Below, one piece after another: positions 1 to 7,048 of a stretch of DNA of 13,899 nucleotides. Numbering within the stretch: the first letter of the stretch is position 1; each line of letters opens with the position of its first letter. Position numbers and translations under genes: made by a program. The notes under the pieces were generated by a model, which worked only from the letters and a program-made list of their open reading frames with translations, did not search any database and was not told where the DNA came from. Origin of the DNA: an uncultured Arcanobacterium sp. (GTDB lineage Bacteria > Actinomycetota > Actinomycetes > Actinomycetales > Actinomycetaceae); assembly GCF_947253055.1 (NCBI RefSeq), contig NZ_CAMXYE010000036.1, positions 1-13,899 on the forward strand, read 5' to 3'.

Positions 1-863
1 TTTTTACTTTGAATACCGCTCTTTATTTTTTCAATTACTTTTTCCGCTCCCGTAAGATAGGGGAGCTCCGTAATCACTATTCCTTTTTTCCGCGCCGAGA
101 TATTCTCAATATGGGCGGTGGCGCGCGTGCGGAAAATTCCCTGGCCGCTGGCATAGGCGTTCCGTATTCCCTCTAGCCCCACAATTTTTCCGCCTTCCGG
201 CAGGTCTGGGCCGGGAATATAACGCATTAATTCATCTAAATCTGCTTCCGGATGCATAAGTAAATGGCGGGCTCCGGCAATCACCTCTCGCAAATTATGC
301 GATGGCATATTGGTAGCCATCCCTACCGCAATTCCCGAGGCGCCATTAACTAGTAAATTGGGGATAGCTGCTGGGAGCACTTCTGGTTGAAGCAAAGTAT
401 TGTCATAATTTGCCACCATATTCACGACTTCTTCGTCTAAAGAATCCGTCATCGCCAGTGCGGCCGGTGCCATACGTACTTCCGTATAGCGGGGAGCGGC
501 CGGGCCGTCGTCGAGAGAACCAAAATTACCGTGGCCATCTACTAGGGGGAGACGCATAGTAAAGGGCTGCGCGAGGCGCACCATGGCATCATATATGGCA
601 GTATCGCCGTGTGGGTGCAGCCGCCCCATCACATCTCCCACTACGCGGGAAGATTTCACGTGACCTTTATCGGGGCGCAGCCCCATGCGATACATCTGAA
701 AAAGAATTCGCCGCTGTACTGGCTTTAAGCCGTCGCGAGCATCGGGAAGAGCACGAGCATAAATTACGGAATAGGAATACTCTAAAAAAGATTTCCGCAT
801 TTCTTCAGATACGTCGATATCTTCAATATGTTCTTCGATTACAACATCCCGTTTTTTTGCCAT
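1..863 (-). CDS. parC: DNA topoisomerase IV (type IIA) subunit A, ParC-like, N-terminal part
   Basis: The subunit breaks and rejoins DNA in a type IIA topoisomerase, working with an ATPase subunit (ParE) to decatenate or relax DNA. About 287 codons are visible; the 3' part lies off the left edge. The translation opens MAKKRDVVIEEHIEDID and carries the winged-helix region with RVVGDVMGRLHPHGDTAIYD (about residues 73-92). The active-site tyrosine is Tyr126 in APRYTEVRM, followed by the tower/breakage-reunion segment (LLVNGASGIAVGMATN). The ATG at 861-863 follows AATAGGAAT, a plausible ribosome site. The gene is divergent from the phosphatase gene. I prefer ParC over GyrA because actinobacterial topoisomerase IV A genes lie near sepH and there is no gyrB neighbour, but gyrA-like annotation is possible. 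The quinolone-determining Ser83 position of E. coli GyrA is Thr88 here and the Asp87 position is Asp92. Confidence 0.88.
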   Translation of the reverse strand, partial: MAKKRDVVIEEHIEDIDVSEEMRKSFLEYSYSVIYARALPDARDGLKPVQRRILFQMYRMGLRPDKGHVKSSRVVGDVMGRLHPHGDTAIYDAMVRLAQPFTMRLPLVDGHGNFGSLDDGPAAPRYTEVRMAPAALAMTDSLDEEVVNMVANYDNTLLQPEVLPAAIPNLLVNGASGIAVGMATNMPSHNLREVIAGARHLLMHPEADLDELMRYIPGPDLPEGGKIVGLEGIRNAYASGQGIFRTRATAHIENISARKKGIVITELPYLTGAEKVIEKIKSGIQSK

Positions 864-980
864 ATTCCTATTATGTGCTATTTAGTGGTTTTTCCCTGGA
901 AGCACAGCCGTGTGTGAATGTGAGATTTGGAGAGTGTAGTATTTTAGAAAGATAGGAGCGAAGATTATAGGTAGTTATTC

Positions 981-2126
981 ATGGATGGAAATTTCCCAAG
1001 CAGCAGCACTTTTGCGAGTTCTTCGCAAAGCAAGCAGAGCCTAAAATCAGTGCTCCCGGCGGCGTTAGCGGCAGTGGGATACTCCGTAAAAGCAGGCGAA
1101 GCAGCGCGCCAAGTTTTGCAAATTCCTCGGGCCACCCAGGTATGTGTAGTATTGGTAGACGGCTTAGGCTACCAGCAGCTACAGGCGCGGCGCGGGCATA
1201 TTCCCAACCTGCGTGCCCTAGATATAGATACGCATATAAACACAGTCTTTCCTTCTACCACTGCGGCCGCTATCACTGCTTTCGGGACGGGTTTACTGCC
1301 AGGGGAAAGCGCCATGGCCGGTTATGCGCTGCGTTCGCCCTATAATGGCCAGGTTTTTTCGCTGATTAACTGGAATGACGCGGGAATCTCGGCGGAAAAA
1401 TGGCAAAATCATCCCACGCTATTTGAGATGCTGAAAGAGGAAGCGGCACATACGGCAATTGTCCAGCCGCAAAAATTCATTGCTTCCGGTTTGAGCTTGG
1501 CGGCTTTGCGCGGAGCGCCGGTAGTGCCGGCAGAGAGTTTAGAAGAACGAGTGCAGGCGGCGGCTAATGCGCTGCGGAAGGGGAAAAAACTCGTCTACCT
1601 GTATTGGGGAGAGCTAGATGCGGTGGGGCATCGTTACGGCTGGAAATCTGAACGCTGGATTAATGAATTGGAATACTTTGATATGGGGTGGGGGAGTTTA
1701 CTGCGGCAAGTTCCCTCCGGCACGCTGGTAATACTCACTGCCGATCACGGCATGGTAGATGCAGAGCGGAAAATAGATATAGCGGCGGTGCCGGCTTTGC
1801 GCAAAGATGTGGAATGCGTAGCGGGAGAAGAAAGAGCTTTTCAAATATATACTTCTGATCCGCAAGCAGTGGCGAAACGCTGGGAAGACGAAGTGGCCGA
1901 TATTGCTTGGATTTATACAAAAGAGCAGCTCATAGCGAGCGGCTGGTTAGGAAAGGTCAGTGCGCGGGCAGAGCAAGCCATCGGAGATGTATGGGCAATT
2001 GCGAAAAATACTACTGGATTTGTAGATTCCCGAGTGCACAGTTCGGCGGCAATTTCTATGGTGGGAGTGCACGGATCGCGCACGGAAGCCGAGATGCAGA
2101 TACCGCTAATTATGGAGCTTTGCTAG
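981..2126 (+). CDS. Alkaline phosphatase family / nucleotide pyrophosphatase-phosphodiesterase (NPP) protein
   Basis: A 381-residue hydrolase of the type I phosphodiesterase/nucleotide pyrophosphatase fold in the alkaline phosphatase superfamily. Two-metal-site motifs appear in the expected order: VLVDGLGY with Asp60, the nucleophile loop FPSTTAA with Thr93/Thr94, ELDAVGH with Asp213 and His217, TADHGMVD with Asp255 and His256, and GVHGS with His364. I see no signal peptide or membrane segment, so the protein is probably cytoplasmic. The substrate cannot be told from sequence. Homologues sit next to sepH in many actinobacteria, so it is a core gene here. The ATG at 981 follows AGGTAG at a usable distance. 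It is divergent from parC and convergent with sepH, with only 54 bp between the two stops. Confidence 0.88.
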   Translation: MDGNFPSSSTFASSSQSKQSLKSVLPAALAAVGYSVKAGEAARQVLQIPRATQVCVVLVDGLGYQQLQARRGHIPNLRALDIDTHINTVFPSTTAAAITAFGTGLLPGESAMAGYALRSPYNGQVFSLINWNDAGISAEKWQNHPTLFEMLKEEAAHTAIVQPQKFIASGLSLAALRGAPVVPAESLEERVQAAANALRKGKKLVYLYWGELDAVGHRYGWKSERWINELEYFDMGWGSLLRQVPSGTLVILTADHGMVDAERKIDIAAVPALRKDVECVAGEERAFQIYTSDPQAVAKRWEDEVADIAWIYTKEQLIASGWLGKVSARAEQAIGDVWAIAKNTTGFVDSRVHSSAAISMVGVHGSRTEAEMQIPLIMELC

Positions 2127-2180
2127 TTACCTAGCTGCTGATTAGTTAGCTAGCTACCGAGTTGGCGAGCCGGCCGCAAT

Positions 2181-3332
2181 CTACTCGGCGTTTTCATCGT
2201 CGTCTTTAGAATATCCAAAGACTATTTCATCCCACGAAGGCATAGCTGGGCGGTCGCGCCGTTTCGATTTTTTCGCCGTCTTCTCATTCTCACTGCTAGC
2301 TTCTTCCGGAGTATCCGGCATACCCGGTAGAGTGCTCTGATTCTCTAACTCTGCAGTGGGTGCGGCCGGCAGTGGAGTGGAGTTATCTCCGCGCTCCGGC
2401 AGCTGAAGAATGCTGGCGTCTTGCGCCATTTCTGGTTCCGAAGCAGCTGGATGAGCTCCGAGAAATTCCTCTTCCTCTTCCGGCATCGGAGCATTAGTGC
2501 CCCGGCGATGCTCTAAGGAAGCAAGAATCTCGTTAATATCTATAGTCTCCGATTCTGATGTGTCAGTTTGCTCCGGGAAAAGCTGCGGAATATCGAAATC
2601 GGTCTCGGCAAGCGAATCTGCTGCGGCAGATGCGGAAGGAGCACTTTCTTTTTCAAGCTCAGGCATATTGAGGGGGCGCCACGGGGAATCCGGGGTGGGA
2701 ATGCGAGTCTCGGTAAGCCAAGTAGCTTCATCATTATTTGCGCTGAGTGTCTTGGCCTTCGTATTGACTTCCCACTCGGCTTGCAAAGGAGCACCAGCGA
2801 TCTGATAAGAAGCAGTTAATTTCCACGGAGAATCAGCAGCGCGCGTGGCATCCCATGTGATCTCATTTTCATCTACGCCGCGCTTTACGAGGCGGGAAAT
2901 TACTAATTCAGCCAGCGTCAAATCTCCACCCTGCTGGCTTTGTAAATAACCGCAGGCTTGCGCCACAATATAATCGCGCTCATTGCGAATAGGAAAAGCG
3001 AGTTTATTTAGTTGTTCTGCTGGAATTCCCGACATTTTTTCTACTTCGGCCACCGTCTTGCCGGCCCGGAAAAGCGCCTGAATTTCCCGCGGCGAATAGT
3101 TCTGCACCTCAGCTGAAGAATCTACAGTATCCGAGGTATCCGCCGGGGGAGTCGTATCGAGAGTGCTGTGCGGCGGCGCAGCTTCTTTTTCCGTATTTTC
3201 TTCTGCGTCTGATTCGTTTTGCACTAATTCTCGTAACTCGGCGGTGAGTGGAAGTACGTATTCTTTGCCGTCACTATCACGCAGAGAAAGGCACCCGTTT
3301 TCTGAATCAAGCCCTTGCAGCTGCAGCTCCAT
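2181..3332 (-). CDS. sepH: Septation protein SepH (DUF3071 family)
   Basis: SepH is an actinobacterial division protein that binds FtsZ and stimulates filament assembly at the future septum. This 383-residue protein has the family layout. The conserved N-terminal DUF3071 region starts MELQLQGLDSENG and contains a helix-turn-helix-like segment (SPREIQALFRAGKTVAEVEK, residues 80-99, then SGIPAEQL). A conserved block follows to about residue 207 (RDYIVAQA, SPWKLTASY, WEVNTKAKTL). A long acidic, low-complexity linker comes next, and the protein ends with the SepH C-terminal motif MPSWDEIVFG (364-373) after a basic KKSKRRDRP stretch. The start is supported by AGAAAGGTG upstream of the ATG. It is divergent from the DUF4193 gene. 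The family is clear; the role is taken from characterised homologues. Confidence 0.93.
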   Translation of the reverse strand: MELQLQGLDSENGCLSLRDSDGKEYVLPLTAELRELVQNESDAEENTEKEAAPPHSTLDTTPPADTSDTVDSSAEVQNYSPREIQALFRAGKTVAEVEKMSGIPAEQLNKLAFPIRNERDYIVAQACGYLQSQQGGDLTLAELVISRLVKRGVDENEITWDATRAADSPWKLTASYQIAGAPLQAEWEVNTKAKTLSANNDEATWLTETRIPTPDSPWRPLNMPELEKESAPSASAAADSLAETDFDIPQLFPEQTDTSESETIDINEILASLEHRRGTNAPMPEEEEEFLGAHPAASEPEMAQDASILQLPERGDNSTPLPAAPTAELENQSTLPGMPDTPEEASSENEKTAKKSKRRDRPAMPSWDEIVFGYSKDDDENAE

Positions 3333-3507
3333 AAAAGTACACCTTTCTAAATACCTGATTCCTGCGCATAACTATATACGGAGGCACACTGCCAATGTTA
3401 GCAGGCGGCTAGAGCTTATATAGTTTTATTCGGCAGTTTCGAGAAAATTCTTAAAATCTGCTGTGAGGGAAAATATAGAGAATTCGCCTTGCTAAATTTA
3501 CTTAGCT

Positions 3508-3537
3508 TTGATACAAAGACTGGGAAGTTACTAATAA
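3508..3537 (+). promoter_or_regulatory. Candidate sigma-70-type promoter for the DUF4193 gene
   Basis: TTGATA (3508-3513) and TAATAA (3532-3537) are separated by 18 bp, 54 bp upstream of the DUF4193 start, in the 259-bp divergent gap between sepH and DUF4193. The match is by eye only. I saw no other clear signal in this gap. Confidence 0.3.
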
Positions 3538-3591
3538 AGGAATGGCGGTGGCACTGCCTAGCCCGCCAGCTCAAATTGGAACGGAAGAGTT

Positions 3592-3891
3592 ATGGCCACA
3601 GATTATGACGCTCCGCGGAAGCGTGATGAAGAACTGAAAACAGATTCTTTAGAAGAATTAAAAGCCCGTAGCACTAAGCATCAATCTGGATCGGTAGATG
3701 AAGACGAAGTAGAAGCGGCAGACGGTTTTGAACTTCCGGGAGCTGATTTATCCAATATGGAGTTAGCGGTGGCAGTGATTCCGGCGCAAGACGATGAATT
3801 TACTTGTTCCTCCTGCTTTTTAGTCCATCACCGTTCCCAATTGGCATACGAAGAAAATGGTCTTCCCGTATGTAATGATTGCGCTTCCTAA
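3592..3891 (+). CDS. DUF4193 family zinc-ribbon-like small protein
   Basis: A 99-residue protein of the DUF4193 family, known from most actinobacteria and without a firmly assigned function. It has a charged N-terminus (MATDYDAPRKRDEELK), an acidic middle, and a C-terminal four-cysteine cluster: CSSC at Cys72/Cys75 and CNDC at Cys94/Cys97. That cluster should bind zinc as a small ribbon, like the RNA polymerase-associated or regulatory zinc ribbons. GGAAGAG lies a few bases before the ATG. The M. tuberculosis counterpart is Rv2699c by gene order. Unlike there, the next gene is DUF3710 after only 52 bp, with no DUF3093 or dut gene between. It is divergent from sepH and could share an operon with the genes downstream. 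Confidence 0.9.
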   Translation: MATDYDAPRKRDEELKTDSLEELKARSTKHQSGSVDEDEVEAADGFELPGADLSNMELAVAVIPAQDDEFTCSSCFLVHHRSQLAYEENGLPVCNDCAS

Positions 3892-3943
3892 TTAGACTCT
3901 GCAGAATCTAAATAGCGGTAAAGAAAAGAGGAAGTGGAAGCAA

Positions 3944-4654
3944 ATGGGATGGTTCCGGCGGCGAAAAAATACTGAAGCAGTTGCAGAATCTGTACCGGAG
4001 CAGGAAGTAGCAGAAGGCGTAGACGGCGTCGACAGCGTAGCAGGCGCCGAAAGCGGCGCGGGCGCTCCCCAAGTGGCAGCTGGGGAGCAGGAAGTTGATT
4101 ATCGCCTAAATGGGCCGTGGGATATAAGCGAAGTAGCTACTACCGAAGATTTAGTGGACGCTGGAGCATTGCAAATTCCTTTACTGCCGGGCGCGCAGCT
4201 GCAATTCACTACCGATGCGCAGCAGCAGAATATAATCGGAGTTGTCTATATAAAGAATGGCTCGGCCTTGCAATTGCAGGCTTTTGCGGCACCAAAATCG
4301 CAAGGTATTTGGGATTCTGTGCGTCTCGATATGCGCAGCTCTATTGCTAAACAGGGTGGATCTTCTCAAGAAGTAGTGGGCTCTTTCGGTAAAGAATTAG
4401 AGGCCCAGATGCCGCTGCCAGATTCGAAAAAGTTCGCCCCGCACCGTTTCTTAGGTATTGACGGGCCGAGATGGTTACTGCGCGTAAGTTTGTACGGAAA
4501 AGCCGGCTACGATAAGCAGGCGAGCCAAGAGATGCTCTCCGTATTAGAAAAACTAGTGATAAACCGGGGCGAAGCGCCTTTCCCGCCGCGGGAACTGCTT
4601 CCTCTGCACTTGCCAAAAGGTGATTTCATGGCGCGGGAGATGCCTCAGCAGTGA
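3944..4654 (+). CDS. DUF3710 domain-containing protein
   Basis: A 236-residue actinobacterial protein of unknown function matching the DUF3710 family (Rv2696c-like by position). The start MGWFRRRK is the usual basic N-terminus. A low-complexity Gly/Ala/Glu/Val stretch covers about residues 15-48. The conserved domain then runs from GPWDISE (about 57) through DAGALQIPLLPG, the IWDSVRLDMRSSI segment and APHRFLGIDGPRWLLR to the C-terminal helix and FPPRELLPLHLP. No membrane segment is seen. GAGGAAG before the ATG is a good ribosome site. Its TGA overlaps the GTG start of the OB-fold gene, so the two are translationally coupled. Family homologues almost always lie beside dut, but dut is absent here. 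Confidence 0.9.
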   Translation: MGWFRRRKNTEAVAESVPEQEVAEGVDGVDSVAGAESGAGAPQVAAGEQEVDYRLNGPWDISEVATTEDLVDAGALQIPLLPGAQLQFTTDAQQQNIIGVVYIKNGSALQLQAFAAPKSQGIWDSVRLDMRSSIAKQGGSSQEVVGSFGKELEAQMPLPDSKKFAPHRFLGIDGPRWLLRVSLYGKAGYDKQASQEMLSVLEKLVINRGEAPFPPRELLPLHLPKGDFMAREMPQQ

Positions 4655-4893
4655 AACATTGGATTGATACCGAAGGAAAAGTATCCGCTATTTCCTATCC
4701 CGGTGCCACTAATTCTCCCGCTGTGAAAGTGCACTTAGAGACGGCGGGCCACCCGCTAGAGATTGTATTTCTCTCGTATCGCACTCTGCACGCTTTAGAT
4801 ATTGGGCAAACGATTAAAGTGAGTGGTTACTATGTGGAGCGGCAAGGAATACGCACTCTATATAACCCACGCTACTGCATTGAAAGTAAATAA
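4651..4893 (+). CDS. Short OB-fold nucleic-acid-binding-type protein
   Basis: An 80-residue protein that looks like the actinobacterial OB-fold protein found between DUF3710 and DUF3159 (Rv2694c-like by order). The strands KVHLETAG, LEIVFLSYRTLHAL, GQTIKVSGYYVERQGI and RTLYNPRYCIE fit a five-strand OB barrel of the kind seen in tRNA-anticodon or single-strand binding domains. The start is GTG at 4651, inside the upstream gene end (GTGA overlap), and the TAA shares a base with the next ATG (TAATG). Both junctions indicate translational coupling of three genes. Nucleic-acid binding is inferred from the fold class; I see no catalytic residues. Confidence 0.82.
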   Translation: MKHWIDTEGKVSAISYPGATNSPAVKVHLETAGHPLEIVFLSYRTLHALDIGQTIKVSGYYVERQGIRTLYNPRYCIESK

Positions 4894-5579
4894 TGGAGAA
4901 AAAAGTTTCTACCCCAAAATCTACGCGGAGTGCTTTGACTGCTATCACCAGTGAAAAATTTGATGCACTGCAGGCGGTAGGAGGCTGGCGGGGAATTTGT
5001 GAATCAATAATTCCGACCCTAATTTTTCTGATCCTTTATATTTTTACGCATCGCCCGGCTTTAGCAGCTTTTATTTCCTGTGGAATTTGCCTTATCGGGG
5101 TGCTGGTGCGGATTTTGCAAAAAATTTCGATAATGCCTGTATTGGGCGGCCTGCTGGCGGTAATAATTTCCGCAGTGCTCGTATGGCACACCGGGGAAGC
5201 AAGCAATATGTTTCTCTGGGGAATTCTGATGAATGCGGGATATTTTTTCTTGCTGCTACTCTCGCTGCTAATAAAATGGCCGCTACTCGGAGTAGTCATC
5301 GGATTTTTCCGCGGTGAATCTACTGCTTGGCGCAAAGGGGAGGCCTTGGCACAATTGCGCCGGCGGTACTATGCGATTACTTTGATTTGGCTCGGGGTAT
5401 TTGCTCTGCGTCTGCTAGTGCAGCTTCCACTCTATTGGCAAGGAGCAGCGGAGGCACTCGGGGTGGCAAAACTAATTCTGGGAATTCCTCTTTTTGCCCT
5501 AGCTGCCTGGTTTTCGTGGATGCTAGTGCGCGGAGTGCCGAGCGAAAAATCGGCCGGGGAGCATCCGGAAAATCTTTGA
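4893..5579 (+). CDS. DUF3159 family multi-pass membrane protein
   Basis: A 228-residue integral membrane protein of the DUF3159 family (Rv2693c-like by gene order); function unknown. After a roughly 35-residue cytoplasmic lead, hydrophobic segments lie near residues 37-52, 56-75, 81-98, 106-127, 129-139, 160-182 and 190-212, giving about six or seven passes. A conserved polar loop with GFFRGESTAWRKG (137-149) and LRRRYY falls between them. The start ATG overlaps the stop of the OB-fold gene by one base. This is the last gene of the plus-strand run and converges on the TrkA pair, with 50 bp between stops and no convincing terminator there. Confidence 0.87.
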   Translation: MEKKVSTPKSTRSALTAITSEKFDALQAVGGWRGICESIIPTLIFLILYIFTHRPALAAFISCGICLIGVLVRILQKISIMPVLGGLLAVIISAVLVWHTGEASNMFLWGILMNAGYFFLLLLSLLIKWPLLGVVIGFFRGESTAWRKGEALAQLRRRYYAITLIWLGVFALRLLVQLPLYWQGAAEALGVAKLILGIPLFALAAWFSWMLVRGVPSEKSAGEHPENL

Positions 5580-5629
5580 AAATTCTCGAGCAAAGCTCCA
5601 GGGTGAAACTTCTCTAAACGAGCTAATTC

Positions 5630-6337
5630 CTAATTCGCGCTTTCCTCTGCGCTATTGGCAGAAAGTGGAGTAGGAAGTGAGCTGAGGGCGGCCACCGCCG
5701 CGATTTCTTCTTCGGAAGCATTGTGCACTATGAAAAGTACCCGATCTCCGCTTTCAATTTTTACGAGTGGTTCGGCAATTAAAGGGGCTCCACCGCGAAT
5801 TATGCCGCAGATAAAGAGACTCTGCGGTAAAAGAATTTCCCGAATAGCTAGACCCACAATAGGGGCGTCGGCGGGGATTACGGCTTGGTAGAGGCTGGTA
5901 CTGCTTTGATCAAAATCGATTCGCTTACTGAGCTCTCCCGAAGCTACCGCATCTTCAATATTCATAGTCATAATTCGCGGAGTAGATACGGCATAATCTA
6001 CCCCCCAGGCTTCATCAAATAGCCATTCGTTAGCGGGATTATTTACACGCGCCACTACGCGCGGCACCCCGAATTCCGTCTTTGCCAGCAGAGAAACCAC
6101 TAAATTAGCTTTGTCGTCTCCGGTAGCGGCCACTACGACGTCGGCATCTTGGAGAGAAATATTTTCCAGAGTCGCTATTTCACATGCATCTGCCAATACC
6201 CAATCCGCGCTGGGTACTTTGGCAATCCGCATGGCGTGTGGATCGGAATCCACTAAGGTCACTTCATATCCACGCTGAATAAGTTCTGCCGCAATAGAAC
6301 GGCCTACGGAGCCAGCTCCGGCAATCATCACTTTCAT
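5630..6337 (-). CDS. TrkA family potassium uptake regulatory protein (CeoC/Rv2692-like)
   Basis: A 235-residue RCK-type protein that binds NAD(H) or nucleotides and gates a K+ transporter or channel at the inner membrane face. The TrkA-N Rossmann domain has GAGSVG at residues 7-12 and the acidic Asp30 that ends strand 2 (VTLVDSD), then VVAATGDDKANLV. The TrkA-C domain occupies about residues 150-220 (PIVGLAIREILLP, IESGDRVLFIV). The ATG overlaps the upstream trkA-like gene by 4 bp and is preceded by AGAGGG. By order it matches CeoC of M. tuberculosis. No Trk/Ktr membrane subunit is in the window, unless the neighbouring permease serves as partner, which is untested. Confidence 0.9.
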   Translation of the reverse strand: MKVMIAGAGSVGRSIAAELIQRGYEVTLVDSDPHAMRIAKVPSADWVLADACEIATLENISLQDADVVVAATGDDKANLVVSLLAKTEFGVPRVVARVNNPANEWLFDEAWGVDYAVSTPRIMTMNIEDAVASGELSKRIDFDQSSTSLYQAVIPADAPIVGLAIREILLPQSLFICGIIRGGAPLIAEPLVKIESGDRVLFIVHNASEEEIAAVAALSSLPTPLSANSAEESAN

Positions 6338-7002
6338 AGCCAGCCCTCTTCTATCTCGTGGTTAAGTAGACGTTGAATTTCTTTGGTGCGCTCGGCCGCT
6401 GCGATTAGATATACGTTATCGCCGTCTTGGAGTACGGTATCAGAATCCGGGAGAATTGATTCATCATCTCGCCCGATAAACGCTAGCCGAGCTTCTACAG
6501 CTTGCTCCAGATTCTCGCAGCTTATCCCGTACCAAGAGGGGTGTATATCCACATAAAAAAGCGTCATATTATAGGTGGAATTTATGTATTCTATGTGCGG
6601 GCCGAGATTGATTAATTTGCGCAGCATTCTATCGGCAGTCCAGCGTACGGTAGCTACCGTAGCGATTCCTAACCGTTCATATACGCCGGCGCGCGAGCTA
6701 TCGTAAATACGCGTCACTACATTCTCGATACCAAAAGTATCGCGCACTACTCGCGCAGCAATGATATTGGAGTTATCCCCAGAAGATACCGCGGCGAATC
6801 CAGCAGCGTCTTCGATGCCGGCTTGCTGGAGAGTGTCGCGATCAAAGCCGATTCCCGTCACGCGTTGCCCCGGAAAATCATCGGGGAGTCGGCGAAAAGC
6901 ATCCGGATTTTTATCAATAATCGCCACGGAGTGCCCGCGGGCGATTAAATTATTTGCCAGTGTGGCGCCTGCGCGTCCACATCCCATAATGACGAAATGC
7001 AC
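6334..7002 (-). CDS. TrkA family potassium uptake regulatory protein (CeoB/Rv2691-like)
   Basis: A 222-residue paralogue and partner of the adjacent TrkA protein. The Rossmann motif GCGRAG is at residues 7-12, Asp30 lies in AIIDKN, and GIGFDRDTL and VSSGDNSNIIAARVVRD follow. The C-terminal TrkA-C domain is about residues 140-215 (WYGISCENLEQ, LQDGDNVYLIAA). The start is GTG at 7000-7002, chosen because MHFVIMGCG is the expected first strand and AAAGGTAG lies about 10 bases upstream. It is the first gene of a two-gene operon and is divergent from the APC permease with only 46 bp between starts, so the two promoters must overlap. Homologues commonly act as heteromeric K+ gating rings. Confidence 0.9.
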   Translation of the reverse strand: MHFVIMGCGRAGATLANNLIARGHSVAIIDKNPDAFRRLPDDFPGQRVTGIGFDRDTLQQAGIEDAAGFAAVSSGDNSNIIAARVVRDTFGIENVVTRIYDSSRAGVYERLGIATVATVRWTADRMLRKLINLGPHIEYINSTYNMTLFYVDIHPSWYGISCENLEQAVEARLAFIGRDDESILPDSDTVLQDGDNVYLIAAAERTKEIQRLLNHEIEEGWL

Positions 7003-7035
7003 GATTAAGAAGCTACCTTTGACTAGTGGAAAGCG

Positions 7036-7048
7036 TACTCTATTTACT
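7036..7048 (+). promoter_or_regulatory. Candidate -10 box for a leaderless permease transcript
   Basis: TACTCT (7036-7041) fits the actinobacterial TANNNT -10 box. Its last base is 7 bp before the ATG at 7049, the distance expected if transcription starts at or next to the A of the start codon. No convincing ribosome site stands at normal spacing; TGGAAAG is about 15 bp away. This is inference from spacing only. Confidence 0.35.

Noticed and set aside
611..955. Plus-strand 114-codon open frame opposite parC
   Set aside because: It is antisense to the clear topoisomerase coding sequence and has no family-like features.
2127..2180. TAGCTAGCTA-rich convergent gap as a bidirectional terminator
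   Set aside because: Only short self-complementary bits are present; there is no GC stem with a T-run on either strand.
2497..2819. Overlapping plus- and minus-strand open frames inside sepH
   Set aside because: They are frame shadows of the acidic low-complexity linker of SepH.
6761..7048. Upstream extension of the permease reading frame giving a 703-residue protein
   Set aside because: It lies fully antisense to the start of the TrkA gene, is polar and proline-rich, and a better start (ATG 7049) directly precedes the expected first membrane segment.
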